From Sinonovacula constricta (lineage: Eukaryota > Mollusca > Bivalvia > Cardiida > Solecurtidae): a DNA stretch of 64,000 nucleotides. The position numbers were made by a program, and so were the translations under genes. Each line of letters starts with the position of its first letter. Positions within the stretch are counted from its first letter, which is position 1. Below are positions 49,140-61,957 of this stretch, piece after piece. Below the pieces are notes generated by a model, which made no database searches, was not told the origin of the DNA, and saw only the letters and a list, made by a program, of their open reading frames with translations. The stretch is taken from contig CM017572.1 of NCBI GenBank assembly GCA_007844125.1, positions 37,021,929 through 37,085,928 on the forward strand, written 5' to 3'.

Positions 49140-49201
49140 TTTACGGTCCACGTTGACCTCTTCCATCATAAGTATAGAATATCCATCGGGTATACGACAG
49201 T
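49140..49201 (-). CDS. Gene R exon: CCP first half, unit E
   Basis: Acceptor TCTTTAG (49202-49203), donor GTAAA|gtaagt. Phase is 1 to 0, 62 nt: CRIPDGYSILMMEEVNVDRK. Differs from unit C by one residue. Confidence 0.73.
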
Positions 49202-50975
49202 CTAAAGAATTACATCCAGAAAACTTTCAATAATACATTTAAAATTCTATATGAAGTTATTTCATAAGTGTTAGTAGAACTGTGTAGAAGAATTTGGAAA
49301 ACATATTAACATACACAATTAAATTAGGTTGATAACATTATGAAATCTTAACTACAACCTGTGCAATATAAGATTGATATTTGTGCGGTTAATTATGTAT
49401 CCTTGTCTTCAAATTTACTTCAAATGTAATGACAAACCACACAAAGCTCCAAAAATATTGATACACAAAGACGTATAATTAAACATGATTCTCAGAAAAC
49501 GTCAGTTTTAGTAGTTTATCAGAGATATATACATACATGGCATTAAATATATAGCTCATGCCTTCGTAGCTGAGCCGATGAAGGTGTCGTTCCGTATTAA
49601 TCTTCTTAAATCCGTTGTCCTAGAACTGCAACTGACTGTTGTTTATGTTTATTTTTTTTCTACACAGAAACACGGTCGATGCATCATCCAAATTTAAAGA
49701 ATCCGTTCTGAGCTCCAATGACTAACATGACCTATTATTGAAGTGTGGTGCGAGAAAGTTTTGTTAAAGGGATTTATGCGAGCGATGTAAAAAGCAAGAG
49801 ATACTACATAAGGAATGACAATTATAACATTTAAATTTGAACTACAACAAGACAACGGCATACACAGATACTAAATCAAGTGTGATAAACTGCATAGGCA
49901 AGACATTACACACATATAGTAAACTATACAGTCACGGCAAAGGAGCTATCAGTGGGCAATAGGAATGACTCGGTTCCTTAAACCTGGTTTACGGAGCTCT
50001 CCAATCTCGTATTTCATTAAGTATTTTCTCATGTTTCATGTTCTTCTTTAAATTCAACACTAACATCCCATATCATGTTTGTTTTACACTGCTTGCTTCT
50101 GAGAAAAAACACAAATCAAGAAGTTTGAAGCTCCAAAAATTGATTGAAACACCTTACTCATTGTGTTTGTCGTTCTGAGATTTCCAAAGCGGTAACTGTG
50201 GCTTCTTGATATGTTTGTCTAATGTTATGCCTCCTCTTTTTTTTGTTTTCATCGCTAACACTTTATTTGCATGTTTGTGCAGTTGACTAGAGCTAATTGA
50301 GTTTTAGCATATGTTGCAACTCACAAAGCATCTTGTAATATTTTCGAATTGTATAATACGCAAAAACGCTAAATCTCTATTCTCTATTGTTAGTGCGGTC
50401 ATGTCTGTTACAACGCTTAGTTTTAATCAAATCATGAACATAGATTCCAGTATGGATCGAAAGAGAAAGTGTAAATTTTTCAAGCTAGTGACCCTTATAT
50501 CATCCATATCAAATTCGACGATCTAGTTAGGACTAGACGAATACCGTAAACATATATAGTTTCTTTAAGATCTACAGCGTTGTGACAAAGATTATTAATG
50601 TGAAGCTTGTTTACTGACATATATACTTGGACCCAATATAGGTTCTTTTAATTTTGTTTTATACGAATACTTCCATTTCTTTTCTACAGCTATTTTATAA
50701 CACCTCCAGAATCAAGTCATAGAGTACCACATTGTTTTAAGAGACTTAAAATGTATGTGATGTTCACAGTTTGATGTGTATAAATTTGGCTTACGTCAAT
50801 ACCCACGTAGTCTTAGAACTCAGCGGAAAAATATTCCATACTTGGACCGCAAAAAAAAGAATTAAATTGAAATTGCAAAGTCAAAAAGTGTCAATAAAGC
50901 CAACCTTAATTTGACCTTTGCTAAAAATAGAATTTTCAAATAGCAAATATCCTATTCAAAAAGAAAGAAAAATAC

Positions 50976-51738
50976 CTTCAAACTTCGGTGTCTCTTTTGA
51001 ATCACTAATGCCTGGGTCTGTGTCATCCAACAAACCTGTATTGTTGATTGTTGGCGTTGCTGTTATTGTTGTTTCTGTTGCTGTTGATATTAGAGATGCA
51101 GTTGTTGTTGTAGTTGTTGGTTGTGCCTTTCCAATAGATGTTGCAAGCATTTTGTTTGTTAGCGTTTCTGTGATTATTATTGGCAGCGTTTCTGTTATTG
51201 TTGTTGCTATCATTGTTGGTAGTGTCTTTGTTTTATTTGCTATCTTTGGTAGTGGTATTTCTGTCATTGTTGTAGCGAGCGTTACTGTCCGTCGTGCTTC
51301 TGTTTTGGGTGTTACTTGCGTTTTTGAAGGGTTTAGTTTTAGTGGTCCTACTGCATTTGTTGTTGCTAACACTGCTGTTGGTGATGACTTTAATGATGTT
51401 ACGGTTGTTGTCAATATTTCTGTTGTTGCTGTAGTTGTTGGTTGTTTTCTTAAAGTCTGTGATATTAGTGTGCCTGTTGTTGATATTGGTTTTGGTGGTA
51501 GCATTGTTGTTACTGATGATGATGTCACAGCCGTTGATTGTGTTACTTCTGATGTTGATTCTGCCAATGATGGTGTTGACTGTAGTGACGTGTTTAAAAC
51601 TAATGGATATACAGAAGTATCCGTTGTTGTCGAGATATCTTGCTTACACCGCCAGTTTGGAACCCATTGCCCTTTGATACACTGAAGGTCACTATGCCCA
51701 GAAACGAGATTAAAACCCGGCCGACACGTCACCGTGAC
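50976..51738 (-). CDS. Gene R exon: CCP second half plus intact Thr-rich mucin-like segment
   Basis: Acceptor TTTCAAG (51739-51740), donor GAAG|gtattt at 50975. Phase is 0 in and 1 out (763 nt). The first ~35 residues finish a CCP (VTVTCRPGFNLVSG, then LQCIKGQWVPNWRC with the conserved Trp). About 215 residues follow that are dominated by Thr, Ser, Pro and Ala, for example ATTMTEIPLPKIA and QPTTTTTTA, a likely O-glycosylated spacer. Near the end an acidic stretch, LLDDTDPGISDS, occurs. This is the ancestral form of the broken copies in units A, B and D: no LTR, no frameshift. The long plus-strand frame opposite it is a shadow. Confidence 0.85.
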
Positions 51739-52155
51739 CTTGAAACATGGCAAACGAGTATGGATTTCTTCAAAATAGCATTTTATTGAAATATATTTTT
51801 ATATCCGATTAGATAATACGTTGAACTGGTGAATATTATACAATCCTGACTATCACATATTAGTTTACATTTGAAACAGAAAAAAGAACTGTCCTTCATA
51901 ATAGGCTACGCGATAATCAGAAAATGTATTGATTTTTAAAAAGTGTTTAAGACATGAGTATCAGAGTTGCATTTGTGGTAGTAGTAGTATATAGTAGCTT
52001 ATAGGATTTGTACACTGTCAGAATGTCTTTGGATTTATAGCTTCTTAAGTGTCATTTTGATTAATAGAGGGAGAGTGATATATTACCTAAATACAAACTA
52101 AGTTTAAAAGTGACAATTAAGTCGACATCAATACAGATAACCTTGTGAGACATAC

Positions 52156-52247
52156 CATTTTACCAGATTGGACATTTTTATGGTCCACTAAACGACCACT
52201 GGGTTTCCAGAACAAGACTGTATTATCATCCGGCAGTTGACATCGTT
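52156..52247 (-). CDS. Gene R exon: CCP first half
   Basis: Acceptor ATTTCAG (52248-52249), donor AAATG|gtatgt at 52155. Phase is 1 to 0 (92 nt): RCQLPDDNTVLFWKPSGRLV then QSGKM. Pairs with 50976-51738 to give a full four-Cys CCP. Confidence 0.8.
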
Positions 52248-52734
52248 CTGAAATGAAAGTCTCATTTTTAACCGGATTTAGAGCCTCTCGAAAGTAATTC
52301 AGCTGCCTAATTATCTCCTCAGCGTACTCAAGTAAGCCTCAAGCAAATATTGTACCTCCATATCAGAAAGTTCCGACAACTCGCCAAACACTGCATGAAG
52401 TTGTTAGGACATTTTAACGAATTTCCTTTACATACGAATGCAGCAGGTTTATGCTATTCACATTTATGTCGATGCACATTAAAATGTCATTATATTTAAT
52501 CCACATTGCTAGCTTGAACCAGTGTCTTCGAATCTAATACATGGATTGCTGTGTCAAGACAATAAAATGACATTTTCAAGGACAATTTTATTTATTACTG
52601 TTGCTTGTTTAGTTGTGTTAACTTACCAACCGAAAATTTGTATTATATTCGCGTTGCAGTAAATGTCGTGAACGCGGAATTCAAGTTTTTTGTATCATAG
52701 AATAAAGTTCGACTATATCGGCTTTTAGTGTTTA

Positions 52735-52865
52735 CATATTTAAGCCAAAAGACAACAGCACAATAAAAACAATACAACACAAAACAACAACAAAACAAGA
52801 AAACAACAAAAATACCAACAGCAAAAAAGAAAACACACAAACAAAAAATAATAATAAAAAAATTA
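52735..52865. repeat. A/AAC-rich low-complexity stretch
   Basis: AC-rich run such as AACAACAACAAAACAAGAAA, directly after a CCP exon donor. No tail or TSD of a SINE could be assigned. Confidence 0.7.
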
Positions 52866-52884
52866 TAAGGAGAAAATGTCTTAC

Positions 52885-53079
52885 TGGGTTCACACACTGG
52901 AGAAATGTCGAACTTTCCTCTGCTACACGTCATGTTCATTTCTTCCAGGTTCACGTATCGACTTCCATTATGTAGTTCATAGCCATCTTGACAGCTAATC
53001 GTGACACTGGACTTGCTTGGAATCCATGTGTCACCAGGAGTATGTCTTGTGAATTCCGTACTGATAACCTCACATCGCT
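52885..53079 (-). CDS. Gene R exon: complete CCP
   Basis: Acceptor TTGTGTCAG (53080-53081), donor CCCA|gtaaga at 52884. Phase is 1-1 (195 nt, 65 codons). Four Cys: RCEVISTEFTRHTPG, VTISCQDGYELHNG, MTCSRGKFD, SPVCEPS. Phe replaces the usual Trp. Confidence 0.87.
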
Positions 53080-53081
53080 CT

Positions 53082-54625
53082 GACACAAGGAATAATAATC
53101 ATATATGTATTATTTTGGGTTCAAGTTGTAATGGCTAGTTAAATAACGCTAAGAAGATGTCAAAAACAGTTACCAACCTTCACAAGTGAACAGTAATCGG
53201 TTCTAACATGGCAATCATAAACGGTATTACCATCGGAAGAAAAATAAAGCTGATCGCAATGCAACATCGTATCATCGAACGATCTGCAGAATCTTCAAAG
53301 AGCGTCTGTGGTTTTGTTGTTTTTGTTTCGCCACTGACTAGCAAGATGTGTTAGGATCAGTTCATAAAATAGTTCCTTAACAAACGTGTCTTAATGCGGT
53401 TTATCTAATGTAATTAAATTAGACACACTTGTATAACATTTTATTTAAATACATTTAGCCAACACTAAATGGACTGGTTACAGAAACTGATGTTAAATAT
53501 CGTAGGTCCGGATTTTTGTCTGTGAGAGAATTGGAGGTATAAAAGTTGGGTATGTCATTTTGTTCCATCAAATTTAAGGATGTTAACATATATATATATA
53601 TAAATATCCTCTCACTACTTCATATTTTATTGTGTATCTCATTGTGTTTCCTGTGTGTATTTTTTGTGTGCAGCTTTTTTAGCCAGAATGTAAATGGCAG
53701 TAAATCCTGCAAATAGAGCTTTTGACAAGGTCTAATATATCACAAGTAAAATATGTATCAGATGACACGAACAATCTTTATCTTCATAGTGGTTAAACAA
53801 TCCAAGAAAAAAAAATAACCGTGTGAAAAATATAATTTTACCAACAATTTTATTGTCAAAAACAAACAGCACAGAAAACCATTTGTATCGGTACGTAGAG
53901 GATTGCTTACAGTATATAATTGAATAGAAACAAGGATATAAATAAAGGAGTTTAAACTTTGATAATTCGCTGTCTATGCAAATTCTCTACCGATTTAATT
54001 TTTTGGGCAACTCGTTCTATTCGATTTCTCCGTATTCCATCTTCTTATTATGGCTTTATATACAGCTTACTATGTAAGTTTAAATGTCTATACGAAAACA
54101 TTTAGCATTACGCCGAAAGGCGTCAACTGGTCTAAATGCATGTATTATTTTGCATGCTAGAAATATTTTAGATTTTTTCTCTGTTTATGCATTGTGTCTT
54201 TCTAGTACATCATGAGTAGGGCGTAATGGTCCAAATCTGTGATGAGCCAATTAACAAAAATGCAATCCCGACAGTTACCGCCTTGGAACGGCCAGTCGGC
54301 AATATGGATCGACTGAAGTGCTTAAACCGGTTTTACAGAGCCCTAACCTTGCACTTCCTGGTGGGTTTCTCAAATGCATGGGTTTCTCAAATGCAAGCAA
54401 TGTAAAGAAAACCGATCCAATTGAATAAATGTACAAGCGCTGACGTTTTGTTCGATAAGTAATGACGAAAGTAGTGACGTTATTGAAATATAATGTCTAC
54501 ATAATATTAGGAAGAGAGATAGGTATTATTTCGATAAGAAGACCTACAAAAAACAACATAATAAAGCAAGGAAAATAACATAATACTATATGAGAAGAAA
54601 GAACAATAAAACATCAGTCAACATA
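53082..54625. other. Gene R intron with D1 repeat
   Basis: No exon seen. A D1 copy on the minus strand lies at about 54230-54400 (AAACCGGTTTAAGCACTTCA, TGCCGACTGGCCGTTCCAAG). Confidence 0.55.
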
Positions 54626-54626
54626 C

Positions 54627-54744
54627 TTTCAGCACAAACCGGAAATGTTGGATGGAATGTTCCCTTCTTACAAAGAAAACGATGCCTCTCGAAGAAGGAA
54701 CCGCCTACACGCATTTCAAACCCAGGACTACACACAACATTCTC
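54627..54744 (-). CDS. Gene R exon: CCP second half
   Basis: Acceptor TTCCTTAG (54745-54746), donor GAAA|gtatgt at 54626. Phase is 0 to 1 (118 nt): NVVCSPGFEMRVGG, RFLCKKGTFHPTFPVC. Pairs with 57367-57434. Confidence 0.82.
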
Positions 54745-54746
54745 CT

Positions 54747-57366
54747 AAGGAATAGAATCAAATCATATCGTGGTAAAATATCATATACATAGTGGTTTTA
54801 TTACATTGTACAAGTACATGCTGTTGTTTTAAGTTCTAGTCGATTAAGTAGTTTCTTCTGGCGGATACAACATTAGCGAATAATGAAAACACTTATGATA
54901 TTCTCTTCGTTTAGTGATTTTTATTTATATATTTATATAATCATTACTTTTATTTTTTTTATTTATCGTATTACAGATACTTTGTTATATATCTCTCGGG
55001 ACTATGGTCTTTTTGTCAAGTTTACTGCGCATCTGTACGCAACATATTGACTTAATTTGCGATATAGGAGCAAAACCACAAAATCTATTTCCTAAACAAC
55101 ATTCACGTTTACATGAAGCATCTGCAAATATGAGGAATCAATTTGCATTACTTTCTTTTGTAAAACCTATTAGAAAGTGTGTCAAATTAGGTTAAGTTGC
55201 TTCGTTTATTAGTTGGACCTCATCGGTTTGCTAATATAATGCGATATAGGGTTCGACTGTTTTTATTTTGAATTAATTTGTCTTTCTGAACAACTACACG
55301 ATGTTAACATCGTCAAGCATTTCTCAGTTAATCAATGGCACGAGTTGTCATTTAGTACTTACATTTTATACGAGTTCAGGAAAAGTAAAAGTAAGCGAGC
55401 CTATGGCCTTAACTTTATCCCCTTCTAACTAAAGCCACATTATAGAGGCTTTCATTTGAACGTCACACTTCTCTCCGATATTCTTACTATAATACAGATA
55501 ATCCTTTTTCTCAAATGATTTATCTGATTTACCCCCAGAACACACTCTTACAAATACGTGACATTTAAATGCAGCATTTCTAGACATTGAGATCGCTATT
55601 TCCAATGATAACGTCTCTACTAAAATCTAGGAAAAGAGAGACGATTTCAACTTTTGTATTGGGAATTATCCATACCTTAATGCGATTCAACTCGTGCTAC
55701 CCGCAATAGTCATTACATATTCCCAACCAACAATGTTTGCACGAGTTTGTACTAAAGTAGACGATTTTAATGCTAGAAACCGGTTTATTAATTATTAATT
55801 GTAACAGCAAGGTTTCCGATTTCACAAATTAAGGAAAGAATTATTTCCACGCAATGTTTTTACTGTTTTAAAGTATAATAGCAGTATGAAAACACTTATG
55901 TCGCAAGACATAAGTCATCCTGCATTTTTGGAAAAGTTTTATACAAATAAAATAAAAAAGAAGGTCTCAATATCTTTTCTAGCCTCTTTACGAAAATTAT
56001 CAGAAATTTTATACTGATGGTTACAATCCGGGAATCCTTCGATGTACTGCATTGCTTGCAACTGTCCCCTGTACAATCAAGACCTTGCATTGCTTTTAAA
56101 TTACACTATGACCGGACAGGTCGTTGAGACTATAAGAAAACAGTGACTTAAAGCCATAATTGGACAATAACTGTTGGATTTCTTCTCTCTTCGTCTCTCT
56201 AGTTGTGTCATGTATAGGTGAAACAACTTGAGCAGTCTCCAGGCATATACGTGTGATTGTGCAGTAGGTATAACATCGGAATCTTTTGTACCTTTATTAT
56301 ACAATATGCCAATTGCGAATAAATCTTCTGCTTTTATATATTATTTGAATCTCATTTCCCCATTAACTCCTCACAATACTACATTTGGTGTTGTTGGATT
56401 GGTTTGTTTTCAAATATTCGCTGATTCGTGATGTGTAGCCCTGATTTGAGCTAAAATATGCACATAAATTTAAAGTCTGATGTTAATATTCAAACCATTG
56501 TTTCAAAATAAGCCATTTTGATTATGTGATTGCGGTATTTCGAAGTGGCAATCTAACTTTCTTAAAATGTGCAGGAACTACTTAACCAAAACCCTAAGAA
56601 AGTATTGAATGTTTAATAAAATGGGTTCCTTTATCGGATGTTAGTGAACCTGATGTAACTGTTATCCGATTGTATAATCTATATTCTAGAAGAAGTGTTT
56701 ATTTGCAGTTTTCTTTTTTATTAATTGACTCATACTAGATTTGTTCTTACTTTAACATTTTACTTGCATGTGAATACATTTGGCCTGCGCCTTTTCTATT
56801 TTGGTATATGTGGCAGTACTCTTATGACTTTGTAATATATTCTTGCTTGCTTTCTACTTTCCAATGTATTGTACAATAATTTCGACCACTGTTGCACACC
56901 TGTAATCGAAATACAGGGTCAAACTTACACCGCCCAAACAGCGTTTCTGAGCGTCTTGATTTGAAATAATAGGTAAGTTTAACTATGCTTATTCAACACT
57001 TATCTGCAAGTATAACCCAGCGTTAACCGGGCTTTCGTACCATTAGTCAATCGGTTATTAATTTTGACATCCGATTAGGAGCAAATATTTTGAGACATGC
57101 ATCCATTGATATTTAGTTTAATGCATGACGTATGTTAAGTTATTGCCTTATACGCTGTCAAATGTAAACAAACAGCGCAGAAATATGAGATAACAGTTTC
57201 AGTCGCTAATAAACAAAACCCGATCGCTGTAGTCGATATAATTTTCAGAAGTCATCCATAGATAAAAGATTTTGACATTTTTGAAGACAAGGAAGTTGCT
57301 TGAATTTGATCTTAAGTACATTAACAAATTGTGCCAATACTTAAATGGTGATTAAAACCCACACAC
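54747..57366. other. Gene R intron
   Basis: Intron of 2.6 kb between the two halves of one CCP. Short frames here show no domain signature; no repeat family was recognised. Confidence 0.5.
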
Positions 57367-57434
57367 CTCTCTTCCTGGTAAAACGATTTTTGTATCTGTC
57401 ATCGTATTGTTAGCACTGGACAGAGAACATTCAA
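57367..57434 (-). CDS. Gene R exon: CCP first half (micro-exon)
   Basis: Acceptor TAATTTCAG (57435-57436), donor GAGAG|gtgtgt at 57366. Phase is 1 to 0. Only 68 nt: ECSLSSANNTMTDTKIVLPG. The GTGTGT donor is weaker than the others, but the phase and the partner exon support it. Confidence 0.7.
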
Positions 57435-57436
57435 CT

Positions 57437-59067
57437 GAAATTAGAAAGTATCGCACAATCGCAAACAGCTTTGGTATATACTCATCTTTATTTAAGAAAA
57501 TCCGTAACTAGTTAATGTTTAAAACGATGCATGCTGACTTAACATTTCTGCTTTAACTTCTGCATATCACCAAATTATTTTTAGTCCAGCTTTTTATTAA
57601 ATGTCTACAGTTCAAACGCTTTCTGCGCTCGTAAATGTGTGCTTACGATCAGGAAGGGCAATCGTACAATGACGACGTTTTTTGATATTGTCTGATTTAA
57701 GTGATAAAATCGTAGGCATTGTTGACATTTACATCAGTAAAAAGGCTATCAGACGAATATAAGAAATAAGTTCTGATATTTGTTGTTTACAAAGGCATAA
57801 ACGCTGTAGGCCATAAAGAAAGAAACGGGTTTAAACTTGTTTGGGGCCATTTTCCTCAAGTAGTTTTGAATTTTGTATAAAACATAGGACTTAAATTTTG
57901 AAAAACGTGAAAAACTGTTGAAAATTATTACTAAAATTAAAGCGTTATATACAAATTTCGGAAAGTTTTAAATATAATTACACGCTTTAAAAGAATCAAG
58001 GCGATGCTACATACAATCGAACTACAATTGTTCAAACGAGAATCTTCCGAAACAGTGACATTATTAGAAGTCACCTTTTCCCGAAAACGTTAAAAACCAC
58101 CGATTCTTTTCATTCATCAAAATCTTGGCTCAATTCGAAGTCAATTTCAGTCCCAACTTAGTTTTAATGCTTTCCTCTTTCATGTTTTACCAAGCCTACC
58201 CTCAACACTGATGATCGACCTTTGCGTAATGTCACCTGTCGCAAAATACGAAGAAAGAGATTGCGCAATTACATCGATGTTTTGTATCGTAAGTTAGTTA
58301 GTTGGCGTTGTTAATTCGATATGGCATGCTTATAACTTTAACCATAAGTTACAATGTGTTATCAATTGAGCAGAGTGACAATCTAATGAAAGACTGATAC
58401 ATACTCGCTTTGTCTCTTAGCGGGATTATGGACTATCAGAGTGGGTAGGTAAAAATGCCAGCCAAAACCACCGTCCTCTCAAATCAATGCCATTTTTTGC
58501 AATCTTAGCTGAACAACCTAGAGAAGTACCCGGCAATGGGAGATACCGAGATTGCCTATAATTTTTTTTTTAATATTGAGCAACCCGGTCGTTATGTAGC
58601 CATTATGTAATATATGTTATGCACTGTATGACGTTAGTACAGACGACGATAACACATTTACATTTATTCAACAATGCATAAACACACATGCATCAATTTT
58701 GATATAACACATTTTTATTTAGCAAAAAATGTACGATAAACCAATAACTTTTTTTTCAGTTATTTTAAAAAAACGCTTCCTTTGCTTCACTGTACGGATA
58801 ATATGGTATACACACTTCTTTTTGCAAACTACAGCTGAGAATTATTCGATTCAAAACAACAGACTTCTACAGGCAATTTGGACTTTTCCAACCTATGAAT
58901 TTGATAAGGTAAATCATCGTTCGCGTCGACTTACATCAAGACCGAACTTCAATTGCATAGTTCTTAGCTAGCCCTTAAGATAGTGCATATAGCATAAAGC
59001 AGCATAAACCTGTTTTCTATTCGTAACTTCCTGGGAGATTCGTATTTTTTAATGACGTGTTAGTTAC
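57437..59067. other. Gene R intron
   Basis: No exon or repeat family recognised. Confidence 0.45.
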
Positions 59068-59277
59068 TTTCTTGGCAGTTGATGCCATTCGAGAGGCGAC
59101 CACGGACACAAATGGTACTGTTAATCGAAGTTTTGCGTCCAAATTCATTCACCCGCCTAAATCCATCATGACAAACCACATAGAACCTCGTATCGCTGGC
59201 AACAGTCGTTTCTCCAGGAACCTCTGTGCCATTGACGTAAAACGATGTCCCGGGTTTATTATTTAGTTGGCATGCCA
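59068..59277 (-). CDS. Gene R exon: complete CCP
   Basis: Acceptor TTCTTTCCAG (59278-59279), donor GAAA|gtaact at 59067. Phase is 1-1 (210 nt). Four Cys: ACQLNNKPGTSFYVNG, RFYVVCHDGFRRVNE, STICVRGRLSNGINC. Trp is replaced (GRLSNG). Two N-x-S/T sites. Confidence 0.85.
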
Positions 59278-59279
59278 CT

Positions 59280-60299
59280 GGAAAGAAAAGTATAAGATAA
59301 GATTGCAACGGAATTTACATTAAAGCATATTTCTAACACATTTATGAAAAATTTAAACCAGTACTGGACAGAGGTTAAACAAACAATTGAATTATTAACA
59401 ATATACAATATAGACAAAAGAAAAATGTCTCAGAGTAGTAGATGCAGTCATGTTCCCGACTGAGGCTTTATGTGCTGCCTGTATTTCTTCCTTAGCTGTT
59501 GTGATTTGGTATTGGCCCATTTCTTTATACCGATTCCTTTTATGGAATACCATTTTTGGGGACAATAGTGCAGCAGGCAATAATTGAACAATAATGCAGC
59601 AGGCAATAATTGGACAATAGTGCAGCAGGCACTAATAGGAAATTGCAGCTATCCCAGAGAACTTTTTTCAGTTAAAGGCAGCATGGTAAGGTCTTGTTAA
59701 CCAAAACGAGTAAGCCGCGCGAGGTAAATACGCAGCCTGCAATTACTTAATTATATAGCAGTAAACAACAAACACAGCAAAGTAACAGATAGGCTAGTTC
59801 CCTGTCTTCTATCGTAGCAACGTTTAGCATCAGAATTTGGTGCAAACAATCAAGAGCGTATTTACTTGATCTGCAGTAAAGCACGTGATTAGATAGAAAT
59901 TATTTATAGAACTATTTATAGTTCAGTTATTGTTCCTTAATTAACCCTTTCCTACACGTATACGCCATTTTACGCCTTTACAAACCATTCACAATCATAA
60001 GCAGAATCTGCATAACTAAGGGTTTATCTGTAGACTGGTTAAGCCTTAAAACTATTATTACAAGTTGAACATACATTTATTAAAATCTTGTTATCTCTAT
60101 TTAAGAAAAACAACAAAGCCAAGTGAATTTTCAAAATTATACATGAACTATGAATGAAAGGGTTTAAGTTATAGTCATTATAACAAACGACCTGGTTATT
60201 GTTTTATTTACTTTTAAGACCATGCATACCATACAAGCATGAATCGAATGAGAACTAGACTACATAATCTAACCGCTAGAAGAAAATTTTTAAAAACCT
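59280..60299. other. Gene R intron, left part
   Basis: Contains three short tandem copies of a CAATAGTGCAGCAGGCA-like unit (about 59560-59640). No exon seen. Confidence 0.5.
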
Positions 60300-60796
60300 A
60301 TGCAAACTTCGTCATCTGAACTATTTATTACCAATCTAAACTTACTCATTTTTGAAAATCGTTGTAAATATTACGATAGAGCTGGGATTTACAAATCTCT
60401 ACTAAATAACTTTCCAGATGACCTGAAAGAACTTATCACAGTTACCACAAACACAAGAGATAACCGGTCATAAGCTTTAAATAATAGATTGTCTCATTTT
60501 TTTCTGTAAAACCACTTTAATAAAACAAAGATCTTTTGTCAACTTTGGTAACTCTATGTGGAATGACATGCCTAATAATATTCGGTCTGCAGGCACAATA
60601 AATATCTTCAAAAACGTTATCAAAAACTGTGTTATTATCACAGAATATGTAATTTTCTGTTGCATCATAAATTGTGTGACAGTCTATTACTGTTCATATC
60701 AACGTGAGTACATAATTTATAGATGCTGTTAATTTTGTTGTAGAAGGCCACATTGAAATAAGACTTTGTTATAACAGTGTTATGATTATATATCTC

Positions 60797-60797
<1 letters not shown>
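60300..60797 (+). mobile_element. Degenerate LINE 3' end
   Basis: Plus strand carries a decayed reverse-transcriptase C-terminus with stops: LLIFENRCKYYDRAGIYKSL, then FPDDLKELITVTTNTRDNRS and, after stops, SMWNDMPNNIRSAGTINIFK. The R-x-x-R and WNxxPxxIR...F patterns are those of non-LTR elements. It ends in the ATT microsatellite. Confidence 0.7.
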
Positions 60798-60842
<45 letters not shown>

Positions 60843-60955
60843 AAAATTATTATAATTATTATTAATATTATTATTATTACTATTATTATCATAATTATCA
60901 TTATTATTGTTGTTATTATAATTATAATTATTATTGCTTTTAATATTATTATTAA

Positions 60956-61001
<46 letters not shown>

Positions 61002-61127
61002 TTAATTATTGTTATTATTTTTATAAATTATTATTGTTATTATTATTATTGTTATTAATTATTATTATTATTATTACTTATTATTATAATTATTATTACT
61101 ATTATTATTATCATTATTATTATTATG
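60798..61127. repeat. ATT microsatellite
   Basis: About 330 bp of (ATT)n with scattered substitutions, ending about 30 bp before the donor of the CCP exon at 61158-61299. It may have grown from the LINE tail at its left. Confidence 0.97.
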
Positions 61128-61157
61128 CCTCACATCCATGCTCTTTATTGTACTTAC

Positions 61158-61299
61158 TGGGCCGACATTCTGGCAGGCTGGTGTCATTGTTTAGTGGGTT
61201 GACCAGAACTCCCAGCCAGCATATCATGCGTACTTGATCTTCCTGAACTTGCCTGGTCCCAAGATACATTTGATATCCATGCTTGCAACTCATTGTTAT
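61158..61299 (-). CDS. Gene R exon: CCP second half
   Basis: Acceptor ATATTACAG (61300-61301), donor CCCA|gtaagt at 61157. Phase is 0 to 1 (142 nt): ITMSCKHGYQMYLGTRQ, VRMICWLG, DTSLPECRP. The C3-C4 loop is longer than usual. Confidence 0.8.
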
Positions 61300-61874
61300 C
61301 TGTAATATGCAACTTATGAGTAAATGGAAAAGGGTGGCCAGGGACGGTCGTAAATTATTGTCATGAAAAGAGTTTAATCTTTCATAAAATTTGATACATT
61401 GTGTTACTTTGGGTAAGTTAATCATTAGCGAATGTGGCAACCTTCTAATTTAAAGGTCGAAATGTTTTAGCCTAACTCGGCGCTAAGTGACAATATTATT
61501 GATATTAATGTTAACACGGATAACGTATGCTGAAAGAATATGTTATTATTATTCACCTGAACACAAAGAACATAAGCTAGAGGAATGGAAAATATACAAA
61601 ACACATTTCAAATGCAGAGAACTGATGTGTTGCTGCAAATTTTATAACAAAACAATCTAGACCGTAATACATAAAAATAATAAAATGATAAAATTTAAAT
61701 CAAGAAAATTCTCTTTCTAAACAAAATAAATTTGAGATTATAGTGTGCTGATGATGTAAATGTTAATATAAAGGTGGAGAAAGCGGATATTAAGAACGAC
61801 AGGAATTTATTATGCATGATATAACTGAGGTTCCGAAATCAAGCTAATAATCAGATAGAATGGAAAAGGATTAC

Positions 61875-61957
61875 CACTGCAGCATGGGCTACATTTTGGC
61901 TTTCAGTGTTTTCAGTGAAAACGACTTCGTCTTGCAAGTCCGGAAGGTGGCATGGAT
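61875..61957 (-). CDS. Gene R exon: CCP first half
   Basis: Acceptor TTCTTATAG (61958-61959), donor GCAGTG|gtaatc at 61874. Phase is 1 to 0 (83 nt): PCHLPDLQDEVVFTENTES. Pairs with 61158-61299. Confidence 0.8.

Larger units (their letters stand above)
48028..50035. repeat. Segmental duplication unit E
   Basis: Split-CCP unit closest to unit C. It lacks a stretch of roughly 330 bp present near 45310-45640, jumping from TATTTTCTC to ATGTTTCATG near 50030, and then runs to the intact mucin-like exon. Confidence 0.9.

Noticed and set aside
50918..51685. 255-aa plus-strand frame rich in Val
   Set aside because: Antisense shadow of the Thr-rich exon, which has proper splice sites and a CCP on the minus strand.
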